A stretch of DNA of 64,000 nucleotides from CAITWD01 sp963842065 (GCA_963842065.1 CAWJEW010000004.1:62001-126000); one strand, 5' to 3'; shown: positions 27,185-37,162, counted from the stretch's first letter. Notes: generated from the sequence alone by a model not told the origin. Made by a program: numbers and translations.

Positions 27185-30100
27185 ATGCGTACGCCCCAAC
27201 CCGAATCCCGCGACACCAGTTCTGTGCGTCCGCCCGGAGCGACCCCCACGCGGAGGTCGCTCCGGCGCCTGCGAACCCGTAAAGTGAAGTTCAGCGCACT
27301 CGGTCTCGCCGCGCTTGGCGTGGCGGGTGGCTTCTTGGCCGCATCCGCGCTGGCGGCGCCGACGCCTGCGCCGCCGACACTCAACCTCAAGGTGCTGGTG
27401 ATCGGGAACGGCTCGACTGATCCCACCACCGCGGCCTGGGAAGCGGCGCTCACCAGCGAAGGCGTTGCCTACACGGAGGTCGACGCGACGGGCACCGCCG
27501 GATCTGAGACGGTCACGCTGCCGGCGCTGACCACGGGGACGGTCGGCAACTTCAACGGCGTCGTCTTCACCAACTCGCCGAGCCTCCTCGCCGCCTCGGG
27601 ACTGACGAGCCTCTACGCCTACGAGGCAAGCTACGGGGTGCGCCAGATCGATGGGTACGCGGTCGGTCCCCCCGGCAACACAGGCCTGACGGCCGTCGGG
27701 TTGACCGCCGCCACCTCCGGGGCCTTGGACGGCACGACGGGCACGCTGACGCCCGCCGGCCAGACCGCGTTTCCCGGGCTGGCGGGATCGGTCCCCTTTA
27801 GCACCGGCACGTTCGGCTACCCCTCCACGGTGAATACGGGCGCACCGTTTACCCCGTGGCTGGAAAATAGCTCGGCGCAGGTATTGGCCGGCCTCTACGT
27901 CCGTCCCACGGACGGGGTGTCCGAGCTCGCGCTGGCCTTCAACTACAACGCGGCCCAGTTGCAGTGGGAGATCCTGGCGCCGAGCCTGATCAACTGGGTG
28001 ACCAACAACGCCCACCTCGGGTTGGAGCGCAACTACGTCGAGATGAACATCGACGACACCTTCACACCCGACGACGCGTGGGACCCCACGACCCACCAGA
28101 ACGACTACAGCGATACGGATTCACTGCGCATGTCGCCGGCCGACGTGGTCTACGCGGCCCAGTGGTCCAAGGCCAACAACTTCCGCATGGATCAGCTGTT
28201 TAACGGTGGCGGTTCCGTCGCTGCCCAGAGCGGCGGCCTCGTCTATGCCGGCTCATCCAGCACTGCCACTTCGGACCCGCTGCTCGCCCAGTTCCAGGCG
28301 ATCGACCCGTCGACCGGCAAGCCATACGCGGCTGACTTCGGCTGGCTCAGCCACACCTACGACACCCCCTACCTGGATATCGGCTGCGCGACCCAGAACT
28401 ACATCGAGGCCGAGCTCAACCAGAACACCAGCTGGGCGGCGACGGCCCCGGGCGCGACGGCGGGCACCGGCGGCCTCGGCCTGACCGAGTCGACCGACAC
28501 CGCAAACGCCCTCGGCTATGAGAACCCCCAGGTGTTCGTGCCGGGCAACCACTCCGGCTTCGCCGACCTGGTGCCGGGCAACCCGGCGACGGTCGACCCC
28601 CCAGACCTCGATCCCTCTACGGCCAGCACGACCGGCGGGACCCTCGCCGCCAATAGCTACCAGTACGCGGTGACCGACCAGTTCACGACCGGGCCGGCGG
28701 TCGGCACCAACGAATCACAGGCGTATGTCACCTCGCCGATCGCCGTCACGGGTACGACCGGATCGGTCACCCTCAACTGGCAGGCGATCTGCCACGCGGC
28801 GACATACAACATCTACCGCGAAGTGGCAGGGAGCGCCGTCTGGACCTACCTCGGTCAGTACACGCCGCCGACCACGACGGCCGATCCGACGGGTGGTTCG
28901 ACGACCAACACCGCCGGCGGCGGCGAGGTGCAGCTGAGCTACACCGACACCGGCGCAGCGGGCACCGCTGAGCCGCTCGGGTGGGTGCCACCGACCACCG
29001 AAAACGCGGTCGAGGGGCCGTGGGAGCAGAACCCGAACTTCATTCCGGCGCTCCAGGCGGTCGGGATCACCGCGGTCGGGGCGGACGCCTCCAAGCCGTA
29101 CCCCAACCCGCCCACGGCCACATTCGGCACGAACGGCATCCTGCCCGCCGGGAGCACCTACACCGGCACGGAGTACCCGGCGGCTGCGACCTTCCTCGAG
29201 CCCTACACCACCGGCGGCGGGGCGCAGGTCGCGCCGCGGCACCCGATCAACATCTACTACAACGCCTCGACCGAAGCCCAGGAAGTGGACGAGTACAACA
29301 CCATCTACGGGGCGGGGCACACATTCGCCGACGTCGTCAACTCAGTCGTGTCGGGCATGCTCCAGAACATGCTCAACAACGATCCCCGGCCGACCTACGT
29401 ACACCAGACCAACATCATGGGCCAGCCGCCCGCGGGTCCGGCGACCACCGGCACCCCGCCCGCGACGCTCGACACCGTCGGAGACGGGCTCCTGTACTCG
29501 GTACTGAACCCGCTCCTGGCCGACTACCACAGCTACTTCAGCGCCGCGACACCCTACGAGCAGCCGACCCTCGGCGCGATCGGCACGATCCTCGCCGATC
29601 AGTCCGCCTGGTCGACCGCCGTCAGCGCCGGGACGGTCAGCACGACCGATACCGGCGGGACCATCACGATCACCAACAACGGCGCCGCTAGCATGGCGGT
29701 TCCGGTGACCGCGCCGACGGGCACGCTGATTGAGCCCGCAGGCACCGCCTTCGGGACGGCCTACTCCGGGGCACTCTCGGACTGGGTCACCCTCGCACCG
29801 GGCCAGAGCGAGGTGCTCCAGGCGCCGGCAGCGCCGCACGTCACCACCCAGCCCACCAACCAGTCGGTGCTCGCGGGCGCGACCGCCACACTCACCGCGG
29901 CGGCGGCGGGTAACCCGGCGACGACCGTGCAGTGGGACGTGTCGACCGACAACGGGTCGACCTGGAACCCCGTCAGCGGTGCCACCAGCACGACGCTGAC
30001 GCTCCCATCCGTCACGGGCTCGATGAACAACAACGAGTACGAGGCGATCTTCACCAACAGCGCCGGCAGCGCAACCAGCAACGCGGCCCTGCTGGCGGTA

Positions 30101-30895
30101 GGCCACACCATCCCGACGGTCACGCCGCCGACAGCGTCGGCGATCACCTTCGGTCAGACCCTCGCGAGCTCGACGCTCAGCGGAGGGACCGCCAGCGTCC
30201 CCGGGACCTGGTCGTTCGTGAACCCATCGAGCGTGCTGACCGCGGGCACGGACGCCAGCGTTCCCGTGATCTTCACGCCGACCGACACGTCCTCCTACGA
30301 CACCGTGCCGAAGATGGTGAGCGTCACGGTCAGCAAGGCCACCCCGTACGTCACGACGCGTGACCAAGCCTCTGACCTACGGCCAGACGCTCGGCAACAC
30401 GCCGCTGATCCTCACGGCGTACGCGGTCCGCGGCGGTGCGCCGTGCTGCGCGGCGGCACCGTCGTCATCCAGAACTCCACGTTCAAGCCGAACGCGGGCA
30501 AGGTGACGGAGACGGTGAGCTACATCCCCGCCGACAGCCTTGACTACAACGTGGTCACCGAGACCATTACGGTGACCGTCAACAAGGCGCACCCGAAGCT
30601 GTCGACGACCGTCCGGACGCACACGCCGACGGGCGGGAAGCTGATCTCGGTGCTGCTGTCCGGCCTGCAGAAGGGCGCCAAGGAAACCCTGGTCGTCCAG
30701 AACAGCCACGGCAAGACCCAGACGGTCCTGCACTTCGTAGCCAAGGGCGCGAGCGAGACGGTCACCATCAAGCTCGTCGGGTCGCACCACAGCCGCCTGG
30801 CGAAGGGCAACTACCGGCTCGTCATCACTCAGGGCGGGACCTCGAACACCTACGCGGGCTCCAGCTCGGTCAGGAAGTTCAAGATCGTCAAGTAG
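27185..30895 (+). CDS. Second secreted Agd3-like (CE18) polysaccharide deacetylase
   Basis: A 1236-residue exported paralogue of the 3230-9124 protein, with a long basic signal region (…KVKFSALGLAALGVAGGFLAASALA) and near-identical landmarks: TLNLKVLVIG, NIDD (288-291), SHTYD (His390), PGNHSG (His456), RHPINIYYN (His686) and QEVDEYN. The same fibronectin-like insertion follows PGNHSG. The C-terminus differs: one Ig-like domain (~885-975), then MBG/YDG-type repeats and a basic end. Residues ~1057-1090 are out of frame: +1 near 30357 and -1 near 30450 restore VTKPLTYGQTLGNTP. AGGAG precedes the ATG and a strong hairpin follows the stop. A role deacetylating a galactosamine-type exopolymer is inferred from Agd3. 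Confidence 0.8.
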   Translation: MRTPQPESRDTSSVRPPGATPTRRSLRRLRTRKVKFSALGLAALGVAGGFLAASALAAPTPAPPTLNLKVLVIGNGSTDPTTAAWEAALTSEGVAYTEVDATGTAGSETVTLPALTTGTVGNFNGVVFTNSPSLLAASGLTSLYAYEASYGVRQIDGYAVGPPGNTGLTAVGLTAATSGALDGTTGTLTPAGQTAFPGLAGSVPFSTGTFGYPSTVNTGAPFTPWLENSSAQVLAGLYVRPTDGVSELALAFNYNAAQLQWEILAPSLINWVTNNAHLGLERNYVEMNIDDTFTPDDAWDPTTHQNDYSDTDSLRMSPADVVYAAQWSKANNFRMDQLFNGGGSVAAQSGGLVYAGSSSTATSDPLLAQFQAIDPSTGKPYAADFGWLSHTYDTPYLDIGCATQNYIEAELNQNTSWAATAPGATAGTGGLGLTESTDTANALGYENPQVFVPGNHSGFADLVPGNPATVDPPDLDPSTASTTGGTLAANSYQYAVTDQFTTGPAVGTNESQAYVTSPIAVTGTTGSVTLNWQAICHAATYNIYREVAGSAVWTYLGQYTPPTTTADPTGGSTTNTAGGGEVQLSYTDTGAAGTAEPLGWVPPTTENAVEGPWEQNPNFIPALQAVGITAVGADASKPYPNPPTATFGTNGILPAGSTYTGTEYPAAATFLEPYTTGGGAQVAPRHPINIYYNASTEAQEVDEYNTIYGAGHTFADVVNSVVSGMLQNMLNNDPRPTYVHQTNIMGQPPAGPATTGTPPATLDTVGDGLLYSVLNPLLADYHSYFSAATPYEQPTLGAIGTILADQSAWSTAVSAGTVSTTDTGGTITITNNGAASMAVPVTAPTGTLIEPAGTAFGTAYSGALSDWVTLAPGQSEVLQAPAAPHVTTQPTNQSVLAGATATLTAAAAGNPATTVQWDVSTDNGSTWNPVSGATSTTLTLPSVTGSMNNNEYEAIFTNSAGSATSNAALLAVGHTIPTVTPPTASAITFGQTLASSTLSGGTASVPGTWSFVNPSSVLTAGTDASVPVIFTPTDTSSYDTVPKMVSVTVSKATPYVTTRDQASDLRPDARQHAADPHGVRGPRRCAVLRGGTVVIQNSTFKPNAGKVTETVSYIPADSLDYNVVTETITVTVNKAHPKLSTTVRTHTPTGGKLISVLLSGLQKGAKETLVVQNSHGKTQTVLHFVAKGASETVTIKLVGSHHSRLAKGNYRLVITQGGTSNTYAGSSSVRKFKIVK

Positions 30896-30910
30896 CACCG
30901 CGGTAACCGA

Positions 30911-30947
30911 CGCCCCCCGGCGCGTGCGTGGCACGCACCGGGGGGCG
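30911..30947 (+). terminator. Two-part GC hairpin after the second Agd3-like gene
   Basis: CGCCCCCCGG/CCGGGGGGCG (10 bp) encloses GCGTGC/GCACGC (6 bp) with a GTG loop, separated by one mismatch, 15 bases after the stop. It also faces the convergent gene ending at 31144. Confidence 0.7.
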
Positions 30948-31143
30948 CTCGCGTGTTCTGACGAGGTGGCCATCGCACGGAATTGCTCGGTGCGGAGCAC
31001 GACCAGCGTCCTGGTGCAGCTCGGAGTCACTGCCGCTCCCGGCACGCGAGCGCCAGATCCTCGGGGCGCTTCGGCCCCAGCTCAAAAACCTGCAGGCCGC
31101 CCGCCCGGCATGCTCCGATCCGGGCGGCGGTGCCCCGGGATCG

Positions 31144-31599
31144 TCAGGCGTGCTTGGCGCTAAACGTCTCCCAGATGCTCTTGGCGCCCTTGTGCGGTGG
31201 CGATTGGCACGTGTTGGACGGCTCCCCGACGGTGCCGCTTGCCTTGGTACCAGCGAATTTGCCGCTGACGAGAATCTTCGCCGAGAACGGGCCCAAATGG
31301 CCGGTCGTCCACGCGGAGAAGGAGTGTGACTTGGACACGGTCATCTTGGCGACGTGCACCGCGTAGTTCGGGACGCCGCCGCCCGGCCCGCAAGCCCCGT
31401 TGTAGGTGACGGTCGTGGTGAAGTTCGTGACCTGCTTGTGGTTGGAGGACACCGAGAACGTCACGGGATTGCGTTCGCTCGTCGTCCCCTTCCACTTGCC
31501 CGACTTGGGGCTCGTCGCAGCAACCGCGACGACCGCCGTACCGACGACGACGGCTGCGCACGCAGCCGCGACGACACGATGCCGGCGCGAGTTCAGCAT
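31144..31599 (-). CDS. Small secreted protein of unknown function
   Basis: A 151-residue protein: signal peptide (SRRHRVVAAACAAVVVGTAVVAVAA) followed by a beta-rich domain with two cysteines (GACGPGGG and SNTCQSP) likely to form a disulfide. The segments NPVTFSVSSNHKQVTNF and FSAKILVSGKF suggest a compact all-beta fold. ATG 31599 is used: AGGAG lies nine bases upstream; a GTG six bases earlier is the alternative. I do not recognise a family. It is convergent with the deacetylase gene and downstream of the glycosyltransferase on the same strand. Confidence 0.65.
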   Translation of the reverse strand: MLNSRRHRVVAAACAAVVVGTAVVAVAATSPKSGKWKGTTSERNPVTFSVSSNHKQVTNFTTTVTYNGACGPGGGVPNYAVHVAKMTVSKSHSFSAWTTGHLGPFSAKILVSGKFAGTKASGTVGEPSNTCQSPPHKGAKSIWETFSAKHA

Positions 31600-31763
31600 C
31601 CCCACACGCTCCTGTCGCCGATCTGGCAGACCTTGGCGGCGCCCGGTCCCCCGTGGCTACGCTAACCCAGATCCGCCGCGTCGAATAGGGCTGCAGGCGG
31701 CCCCGCCGGGCCACCTGCCGATCCCGGCAAGTGCTCGCTCTTCGCTCGATGGCGACCCGGATG

Positions 31764-32923
31764 TCAGGCAGCCCACCTCGGGCCCGTGTTCTGCGCCAAC
31801 GCGAGATGCTCGAGCGCGTCGGCCGCGGGGTCGGCCCCGTCCCGGCCGGCGAAGACGGACGACCTCGCTTCGGCCGAGTTCCTGAATGACGCGGCGCCCA
31901 AGACGTCGTCGGCCGCCGCCGCGATGGCTGCGATCGAGGCGTCCCCAGGAAGTGCACGTCCGACGCCCCACTCCTCGATCAGCGCGGCGATCGGGGCCTG
32001 GTCACCGCCCTTGGCGGGAATGCAGACCATCGGCACGCCCGCGCGGATGGCGCGCATCGTCGTCCCATGACCGCCATGGCCGACGACGAGATCGGCCTGC
32101 GCCACGAGGGCGTCATGGTCGGCGAAGGCAACAACATGGGCGTTTCCCGGCGCAGACACCTCGTCCGGCTCGACCACGCCACCCAGTGTCGCGACGACGC
32201 GCACCGGCAGCGGCCGCTACGCGCGTCGAGTGCCCGCTGGAGCATCTCGGGTGAACGCTGCTCGGGCACCGTGCTGAAGCTCAGCATGACCAACGGCCGG
32301 TCGTCGTCGTTGCTCCACGGCAACTGGACCGAGTGCGTGCCGGCCACAGCCCCGAGCACCGGCGCTCCATGGCGGACGTTCGGCCACGGGACCGGTGGCG
32401 CTCCGTCGAACTCCGGCAGAGCGTTCACGTGCACAAGCTCGCGCTCACCCCAGAGGGCGTCCAGGAATGGCAGTGGTGCGAAACCGGCTCGCTCGCGCGA
32501 TTCACTCTGCATTGCGAAGTTGCCCCGCCACATCGGCAGGCAGTTGTTCAGGAACGTGTGGAGCATCACTGCCGTCGGCCGACCGAAGCGCGGCGCGACC
32601 GCCAGAGCGGCGCTGAACATGGCGTCCACGACGACGACGTCCGGGTGCTCTCGTGCGACGACCCCGACGAGTTCCTCGCCCACCAGGCCGGAACTCGTGT
32701 ACCCGAAGACGGTCGGGAGCGGGTTCGACGCGTACCGGTCAAGGGCCGTATACGACTCGGCGAGCTCGGTCGCCTGCACGCCCGCAGCCTCGACCCGCCC
32801 GATCATGTCGGGCCGGCCGAAAAAGTGGACCGAGTGGCCCCGCTCGTTCAGTGCCCGGGCGATGCCGAGGCTCGGCGGCAGGTTTCCGCCCCCGTCCCAG
32901 CATGCCCATAAGAACGCAGCCAC
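31764..32923 (-). pseudogene. GT1 (MGT/UGT-type) glycosyltransferase, one frameshift
   Basis: A cytoplasmic GT-B-fold glycosyltransferase of the macrolide/UDP-glycosyltransferase type. The N-terminal half (FLWACWDGGGNLPPSLGIARALNERGHSV) and the C-terminal sugar-nucleotide block (VGHGGHGTTMRAIRAGVPMVCIPAKGGDQ) are in different frames; the change is near 32210. GTG 32923 is preceded by GAGGAG embedded in the last codons of the TetR gene, only four bases after its TAG, so the two are translationally coupled. It probably glycosylates a small hydrophobic acceptor under TetR control. A single-base error would restore a ~386-residue protein. Confidence 0.75.
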
Positions 32924-32927
32924 AGCA

Positions 32928-33521
32928 CTACTCCTCGTTTGCGAAGGCAGGTATCGCGGCCTCACACAGGCCCCGGACAATCGCTTCCGCCTCGTCGCGC
33001 GGCAGACCCATGTCCCGCCGCAGCAGCTTCCAGACGTACACGTCCGTCGCCGCAATCAGCGCGAGAATCGTCCGCTCACGCCGCCGGTCCGCCGCGGGCG
33101 GCAGATACGGTGCGAAGACACGCTCGACCCAGTGCCGGTGCCCCTGGCGCCCCAGCGCGGTGACTTCGGCGAATCCGGCAACGCGGTGCTCGTCGGCAAG
33201 GATGCCGATGATCCGGTCCCCGATCGCCTCGTAGTCGTCGAACAGGCCCCGGACGGCCGCACCGACACTTTCCGGCATGACGGCGCGGTGCTGCTCGGCC
33301 TGACGTAGCGAGCCGAGCGCCGCGACCAACAGGGCGTCCTTGCTACCGAACGCCCGGAGGACGGTCTGAACGCTCACGCCCGCGGCGGTGGCCACGGCGT
33401 CGAGGGTCACGCTTTTCGCAGGGGCGTCGAAGAGTGCCCGCGTCGCGTCCAATATGCGCTGCCGCGTGACGGCCGCCTGGGCGGACCGGAGCTGCATCGA
33501 ATAGGGCCGCGAAGTTTTCAT
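32928..33521 (-). CDS. TetR-family transcriptional repressor
   Basis: A 197-residue regulator. The N-terminal helix-turn-helix reads TRQRILDATRALFDA...TLDAVATAAGVSVQTVLRAFGSKDALL, the standard TetR DNA-binding domain; the remainder is an all-helical ligand domain. ATG 33521 is preferred although in-frame GTG/ACG codons allow a start at 33557: the later start leaves a short basic arm before the HTH and places the upstream palindrome across the promoter. It is followed four bases later by the glycosyltransferase gene, its likely regulated partner. Autoregulation through the dyad at 33512-33577 is inferred. Confidence 0.85.
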   Translation of the reverse strand: MKTSRPYSMQLRSAQAAVTRQRILDATRALFDAPAKSVTLDAVATAAGVSVQTVLRAFGSKDALLVAALGSLRQAEQHRAVMPESVGAAVRGLFDDYEAIGDRIIGILADEHRVAGFAEVTALGRQGHRHWVERVFAPYLPPAADRRRERTILALIAATDVYVWKLLRRDMGLPRDEAEAIVRGLCEAAIPAFANEE

Positions 33522-33577
33522 GTCAGTGACGTTGACACCATTCGCTATTCGTGTCAATGCGATTCACATGAAAAGTT
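33512..33577 (-). promoter_or_regulatory. Long symmetric operator at the tetR promoter
   Basis: Two nested dyads share one centre (33544.5): inner TTGACAC (33532-33538) with GTGTCAA (33551-33557), and outer TTTTCATG (33515-33522) with CATGAAAA (33567-33574). The bases between are partly symmetric too. TTGACA in each arm matches a -35 box on either strand. The outer left arm overlaps the tetR ATG, so the mRNA may be leaderless and repression direct. Confidence 0.75.
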
Positions 33578-33624
33578 TGGATCGGTGACCCGGCCACGCC
33601 TCCTCTCGGCTCACGAAGCGCGCA

Positions 33625-34422
33625 TTAGCCTGCCGTCACGTCGATGATGAGTTGTGCCGCCTCGACCGGTACGTCCAGTTGGGGGCAATGGCCGACCTCA
33701 TCGAGCAGCACCCATTCGGCCTGGGGGAACATCTCGCGGTAGCGCACCGCGGCCGCTGGCCACGGCAAGAGGCGATCCTCGGCGCCCCACACCATCCGCA
33801 GCGGACAGGTGATCCGGTCGGCATCCAGTGGGTATCCCACACGCACCGCGAAGTCGATCATCTGGGGCGCCGCCTGGCATGCCGCGATCCCGACTATTTG
33901 GTGGGCGATGAGCTCGGCCGGGATGTGCTCGGGGTTGGTGACGATCAGCTCGGTCGCCCGGCGTCGCCCGACCTCGGTCGCGACGATGCGCGCGGCGTTC
34001 GGCGCGGCGAGCTGAAGCGCGGCCTGCAGCGGGCCGAACGCCCGGATCACGTCGTCGAAGGCGGCGTCTCCGGGCGTCCATCCGCCCGCCGGGGCAAACG
34101 CCGTGACCGACTCCGCCCGTCCCCGCGCGGCGAGCGTCAGAGCCAGGTAGCCGCCCAGCGAGTTGCCGACAAGATGCGCCGTCGGAAATCCTGCTGCGTC
34201 CATCGCACGCTCGATCTCGTCGGCGACGAGATCGTGGGTCACGGTGCCCGTCGGACGCGGCCCGCCGGTGTGGCCGGCAAGCGTCGGCGCCAGCACGTCG
34301 TGATGCCGGGCGAGCGTGGGCAGGACCAGTTCCCAGGTTCTCCACGTGTCGGTGAATCCGTGCAGTAGGACCAGTGGCGGACCGGATCCGGCCCGGTGGT
34401 ATGGCGTAAACAGCGACGGCAC
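33625..34422 (-). CDS. Alpha/beta-hydrolase
   Basis: A 265-residue cytoplasmic alpha/beta-hydrolase. The oxyanion-hole segment is LLHGFTDTWRTW; the nucleophile elbow is GNSLGG (Ser); the acid is the Asp in VWGAEDRLLPW; the base is the His in DEVGHCPQLDVP. All elements are in the usual order and spacing. The substrate (ester, lactone, epoxide or C-C bond) cannot be read. It lies upstream of the tetR-glycosyltransferase pair on the same strand but is separated from it by the operator region. ATG 34422 gives the expected short lead before the first strand. Confidence 0.85.
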   Translation of the reverse strand: MPSLFTPYHRAGSGPPLVLLHGFTDTWRTWELVLPTLARHHDVLAPTLAGHTGGPRPTGTVTHDLVADEIERAMDAAGFPTAHLVGNSLGGYLALTLAARGRAESVTAFAPAGGWTPGDAAFDDVIRAFGPLQAALQLAAPNAARIVATEVGRRRATELIVTNPEHIPAELIAHQIVGIAACQAAPQMIDFAVRVGYPLDADRITCPLRMVWGAEDRLLPWPAAAVRYREMFPQAEWVLLDEVGHCPQLDVPVEAAQLIIDVTAG

Positions 34423-34521
34423 GCCGTTCAGGGTAGTCGAGCCGGGGTGCGTGTTCGGCGCGCGCTCACCGATCCACTCGCGATACGCACGCCGCCCGAC
34501 ACGGGCGGCGTGCTCCGCGGT

Positions 34522-35166
34522 TTATGGATCGAGCCGGAACGGCGGGTACTCGTCGGTGACCATGAGAAACGCGTAGGCGAAGACCCGCGACGCCCAGCGC
34601 ATGACACCCTCGACGTACACAAACAGACCCCTCGGGTCCCGCCCGGTAAACAAGATCGCAAACCACGCGACGATGATCGCGACCCATGCCGCGATCACCA
34701 GGAAGAAGAGAATCACGTAGTGCGGGATCGCCAGAAGCCACTTCACCAGCGGCTTCCAACGTGTCAGCTCGCGCCGCACATCCGGGTATGAGTAGTCGAG
34801 GTGCACGAACTGATGCTCGTCCGTGGACGGGTAGGTGTCGGCCATGAGTGCCAGGAACGCGGCGATGCGCGTCGTGAAGCGCTGCAACTCAAGATTCCAG
34901 TCGAACCACCAGCGCGGGTACTTGGCACGAAACAGGATCATCAGCGCCGGCCCGAAAATCAGGATCCCGCCGACCCCGACAGTCAATGACGTCGTCTGTA
35001 CCGCCCCCTGGGTCGACGTGCTCCAGGACGCGGCGGCGCCGTCGACCGTGCCGGCTACGATGAGGATGGGAATCGCCACAAAGATCCGGAAGAACGTCGT
35101 GACGCGGTTGAGGTTGCGATTGGGGTAGTCCACCGCGAACTGCACCGGGTACGGGCTGGGCTCCAT
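34522..35166 (-). CDS. DUF4389 membrane protein
   Basis: A 214-residue integral membrane protein. It has the family features: YPVQFAVDYPNRNLNRVTTFFRIF before a first membrane segment, a second segment with GILIFGPALMILF, then YPRWWFDWNLELQRF, a soluble loop and a third and fourth segment (LLAIPHYVILFFLVIAAWVAIIVAWFAILFTG), ending with MVTDEYPPFRLDP. ATG 35166 has AGGAG six bases upstream. The function of DUF4389 proteins is not established. Confidence 0.85.
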   Translation of the reverse strand: MEPSPYPVQFAVDYPNRNLNRVTTFFRIFVAIPILIVAGTVDGAAASWSTSTQGAVQTTSLTVGVGGILIFGPALMILFRAKYPRWWFDWNLELQRFTTRIAAFLALMADTYPSTDEHQFVHLDYSYPDVRRELTRWKPLVKWLLAIPHYVILFFLVIAAWVAIIVAWFAILFTGRDPRGLFVYVEGVMRWASRVFAYAFLMVTDEYPPFRLDP

Positions 35167-35491
35167 CGGACACTCCTGAGGTGCGATCGTGGATGGGTGC
35201 CCGGCGTGCCGCAGCGGGCGGACCCGACGTGACCGACCCTCCTGACCCCGAGGCTCCCGCAACAAGGACCCCGCACAGCGCCGGTGCCCGCGCCGTGTAC
35301 CGGGGCAGGTCAACGCGGTGCGGCGCTGCGCGGGGTCCTCTATCGGGTTCGCCCGCCGCAGGGCTGGTCCTGCATCGATCCCCTCCGCGCCGGCGAGTCG
35401 CCGGTCCATGTGCGCGGCGGAGTACAACCGAGATAGGGCGTCCGGACCCCGCGACGGCGCCCCACCGACCACCCCAGGCCAAGGAGACGCC
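35167..35491. other. Divergent promoter region
   Basis: 325 bases between the leftward DUF4389 gene and the rightward SDR. No coding potential or strong dyad was seen. AAGGAG lies seven bases before the SDR start. Confidence 0.4.
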
Positions 35492-36253
35492 ATGGATCGC
35501 GAACGCCACACGGGAAAGGTGGCCGTCGTCACCGGCGCCGGCAGCGGCATCGGCCGCGCGACCGCGCTGCGTCTCGCCCAGGAGGGCGCTCACGTGATCG
35601 GCTGCGACGTCAACGCCCCGGCGCTCGAGGACACCCGCATGCAGTTCGCCGCCGACGGCGTCCATGCGACGCTGGTGACCGCCGACATCACCCGGCAGGA
35701 TGACGTTGAGCGCCTCGTCCAGGCGGCCGGCCCGCGCATCGACATCCTCGCCAACGTCGCCGGGATCATGGACCACTTCATCCCCTTGGGCGAACTCGAC
35801 GATGCCACCTGGACACACGTCCTCGACGTCAACCTGACCGGCGTCATGCGCCTGTCGCGCGCGGTACTGCCCATCATGGAGGCCGCGGGCGGCGGCGCCA
35901 TCGTCACCGTCGCCTCGGAGGCCTCGCTCGGCGCAGGCTGCGCCGGGGCGACCTACACCACCTCAAAGCACGCGGTCATCGGCCTGGTCAAGCACATCGC
36001 CTACTTCTACGGGCCCAAGCAGATCCGCTCGAACGCCGTGCTCCCCGGCGCGGTCAACACCGGCATCGGGGCGACGGCCGATCCGCGCTCCGGATGGGCC
36101 ATGCAGCGCGCGATGCTCGCAATGGCCACGATGCCCGAGGCCGCCGCCGAACCCGATCAGATCGCCACGCTGATCTCATGGCTCGCCAGCGACGAGGCCT
36201 CCAACGTCAACGGGGCCCTGGTGACCGCGGACGGCGGCTGGGCTGCGGCCTGA
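35492..36253 (+). CDS. Short-chain dehydrogenase/reductase (classical)
   Basis: A 253-residue classical SDR. TGAGSGIG is the cofactor motif, the following strand ends CDVN (Asp suggests NAD preference), NVAG is the structural motif, and the catalytic Ser-Tyr-Lys is complete (VASEAS, YTTSK). PGAVNTGIG and the C-terminal GALVTADGGW fit 3-oxoacyl-reductase-like or polyol/steroid dehydrogenases. The ATG has AAGGAGACGCC upstream. It is a single gene; the substrate is unknown. In contrast to the SDR at 9857, its active site is canonical. Confidence 0.88.
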   Translation: MDRERHTGKVAVVTGAGSGIGRATALRLAQEGAHVIGCDVNAPALEDTRMQFAADGVHATLVTADITRQDDVERLVQAAGPRIDILANVAGIMDHFIPLGELDDATWTHVLDVNLTGVMRLSRAVLPIMEAAGGGAIVTVASEASLGAGCAGATYTTSKHAVIGLVKHIAYFYGPKQIRSNAVLPGAVNTGIGATADPRSGWAMQRAMLAMATMPEAAAEPDQIATLISWLASDEASNVNGALVTADGGWAAA

Positions 36254-36282
36254 GCCCGCGTGACCGGAACTCCGGCCGCGCC

Positions 36283-37153
36283 CTACTCGGGCCGGCCGAA
36301 GTTCCGGACCGCAAGGGTCAAAAACACCAGCGCGAAGGCGATCACGATGCCGAGCTCCGCGGCCATCGACAGCGGATGCCCGAAGATCGTCACGGTCGTC
36401 GGAAAGCGCAGCTGGGCCGCCTTCGGCATGGACTGCGCCGAGAACACCACCTCGCGCAACGGGGCGATCGCATAGGTCAGCGGATTGATCCGGGTCAGAA
36501 ACGGCCAACCACGACGGGAGCCCGGTCAAGCGGGAACATCGCACCCGACAGGAACAACATCGGGAACAGCACCAGCTGCATGACGACCTGGAAGCTCTCG
36601 ATTTTCTCGATGCGGCTGGCGACGAACACCCCGAACCCCGTCAGCGAGACCGACATCAGGAGCTCGATCAGGATCACCTGCACGACGACCAGCGGGCGTC
36701 AGATTGACGCCGACAAGCGGCGCGAGGATCAGCATGATCGTGCCCTGCACGGTGGCGATGCTGGCACCGCCGGCGGTCTTGCCGAGCACGATCGCCGGTG
36801 CGATTCACCGGCGCGACGAGCATCTCGCGCAGGAAGCCGAACTCGCGGTCCCAGACGATCGACATGGCCGAGAAGATCGACGTGGTGACGACGCTCATCG
36901 CCACGACGCCCGGGAACACGAACTTGGTGAAGTCGAAACCGGCCGTCGTGCCGACCAGCGGCGAGAGGCCGTAGCCGAGCACGAACAGGAACAGGATCGG
37001 CTGGACGAACCCGGACAGGATGCGCGAGCGTGTGCGCGTAAACCGGATGAGTTCGCGGCGCCACACCATCGCCGCCGTGCGGATCTCGTTGTGCAACGAG
37101 TCCCGTTCGTCGACGAGGTAGACCTGGGCTGTCGGTCGGTCAAGCGTGGTCAC
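36283..37153 (-). pseudogene. ABC-2 type exporter permease (DrrB-like), three frameshifts
   Basis: The N-terminal 110 residues are in one frame (MVWRRELIRFTRTRSRILSG, then VQPILFLFVLGYGLSP, VWDREFGFLREMLVAPV), then the frame changes near 36805 (LGKTAGGASIATVQGTIML), near 36705 (VILIELLMSVSLTGFGVFVASR) and near 36515 (RINPLTYAIAPLREVVF to the end). Together they are a complete six-helix ABC-2 permease of the daunorubicin-resistance type. GTG 37153 is ten bases after the ATPase stop with GGGAGGG between, so the pair forms one exporter operon. The breaks are single-base; error or decay cannot be separated here. Confidence 0.8.
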
Positions 37154-37162
37154 GGACCCTCC

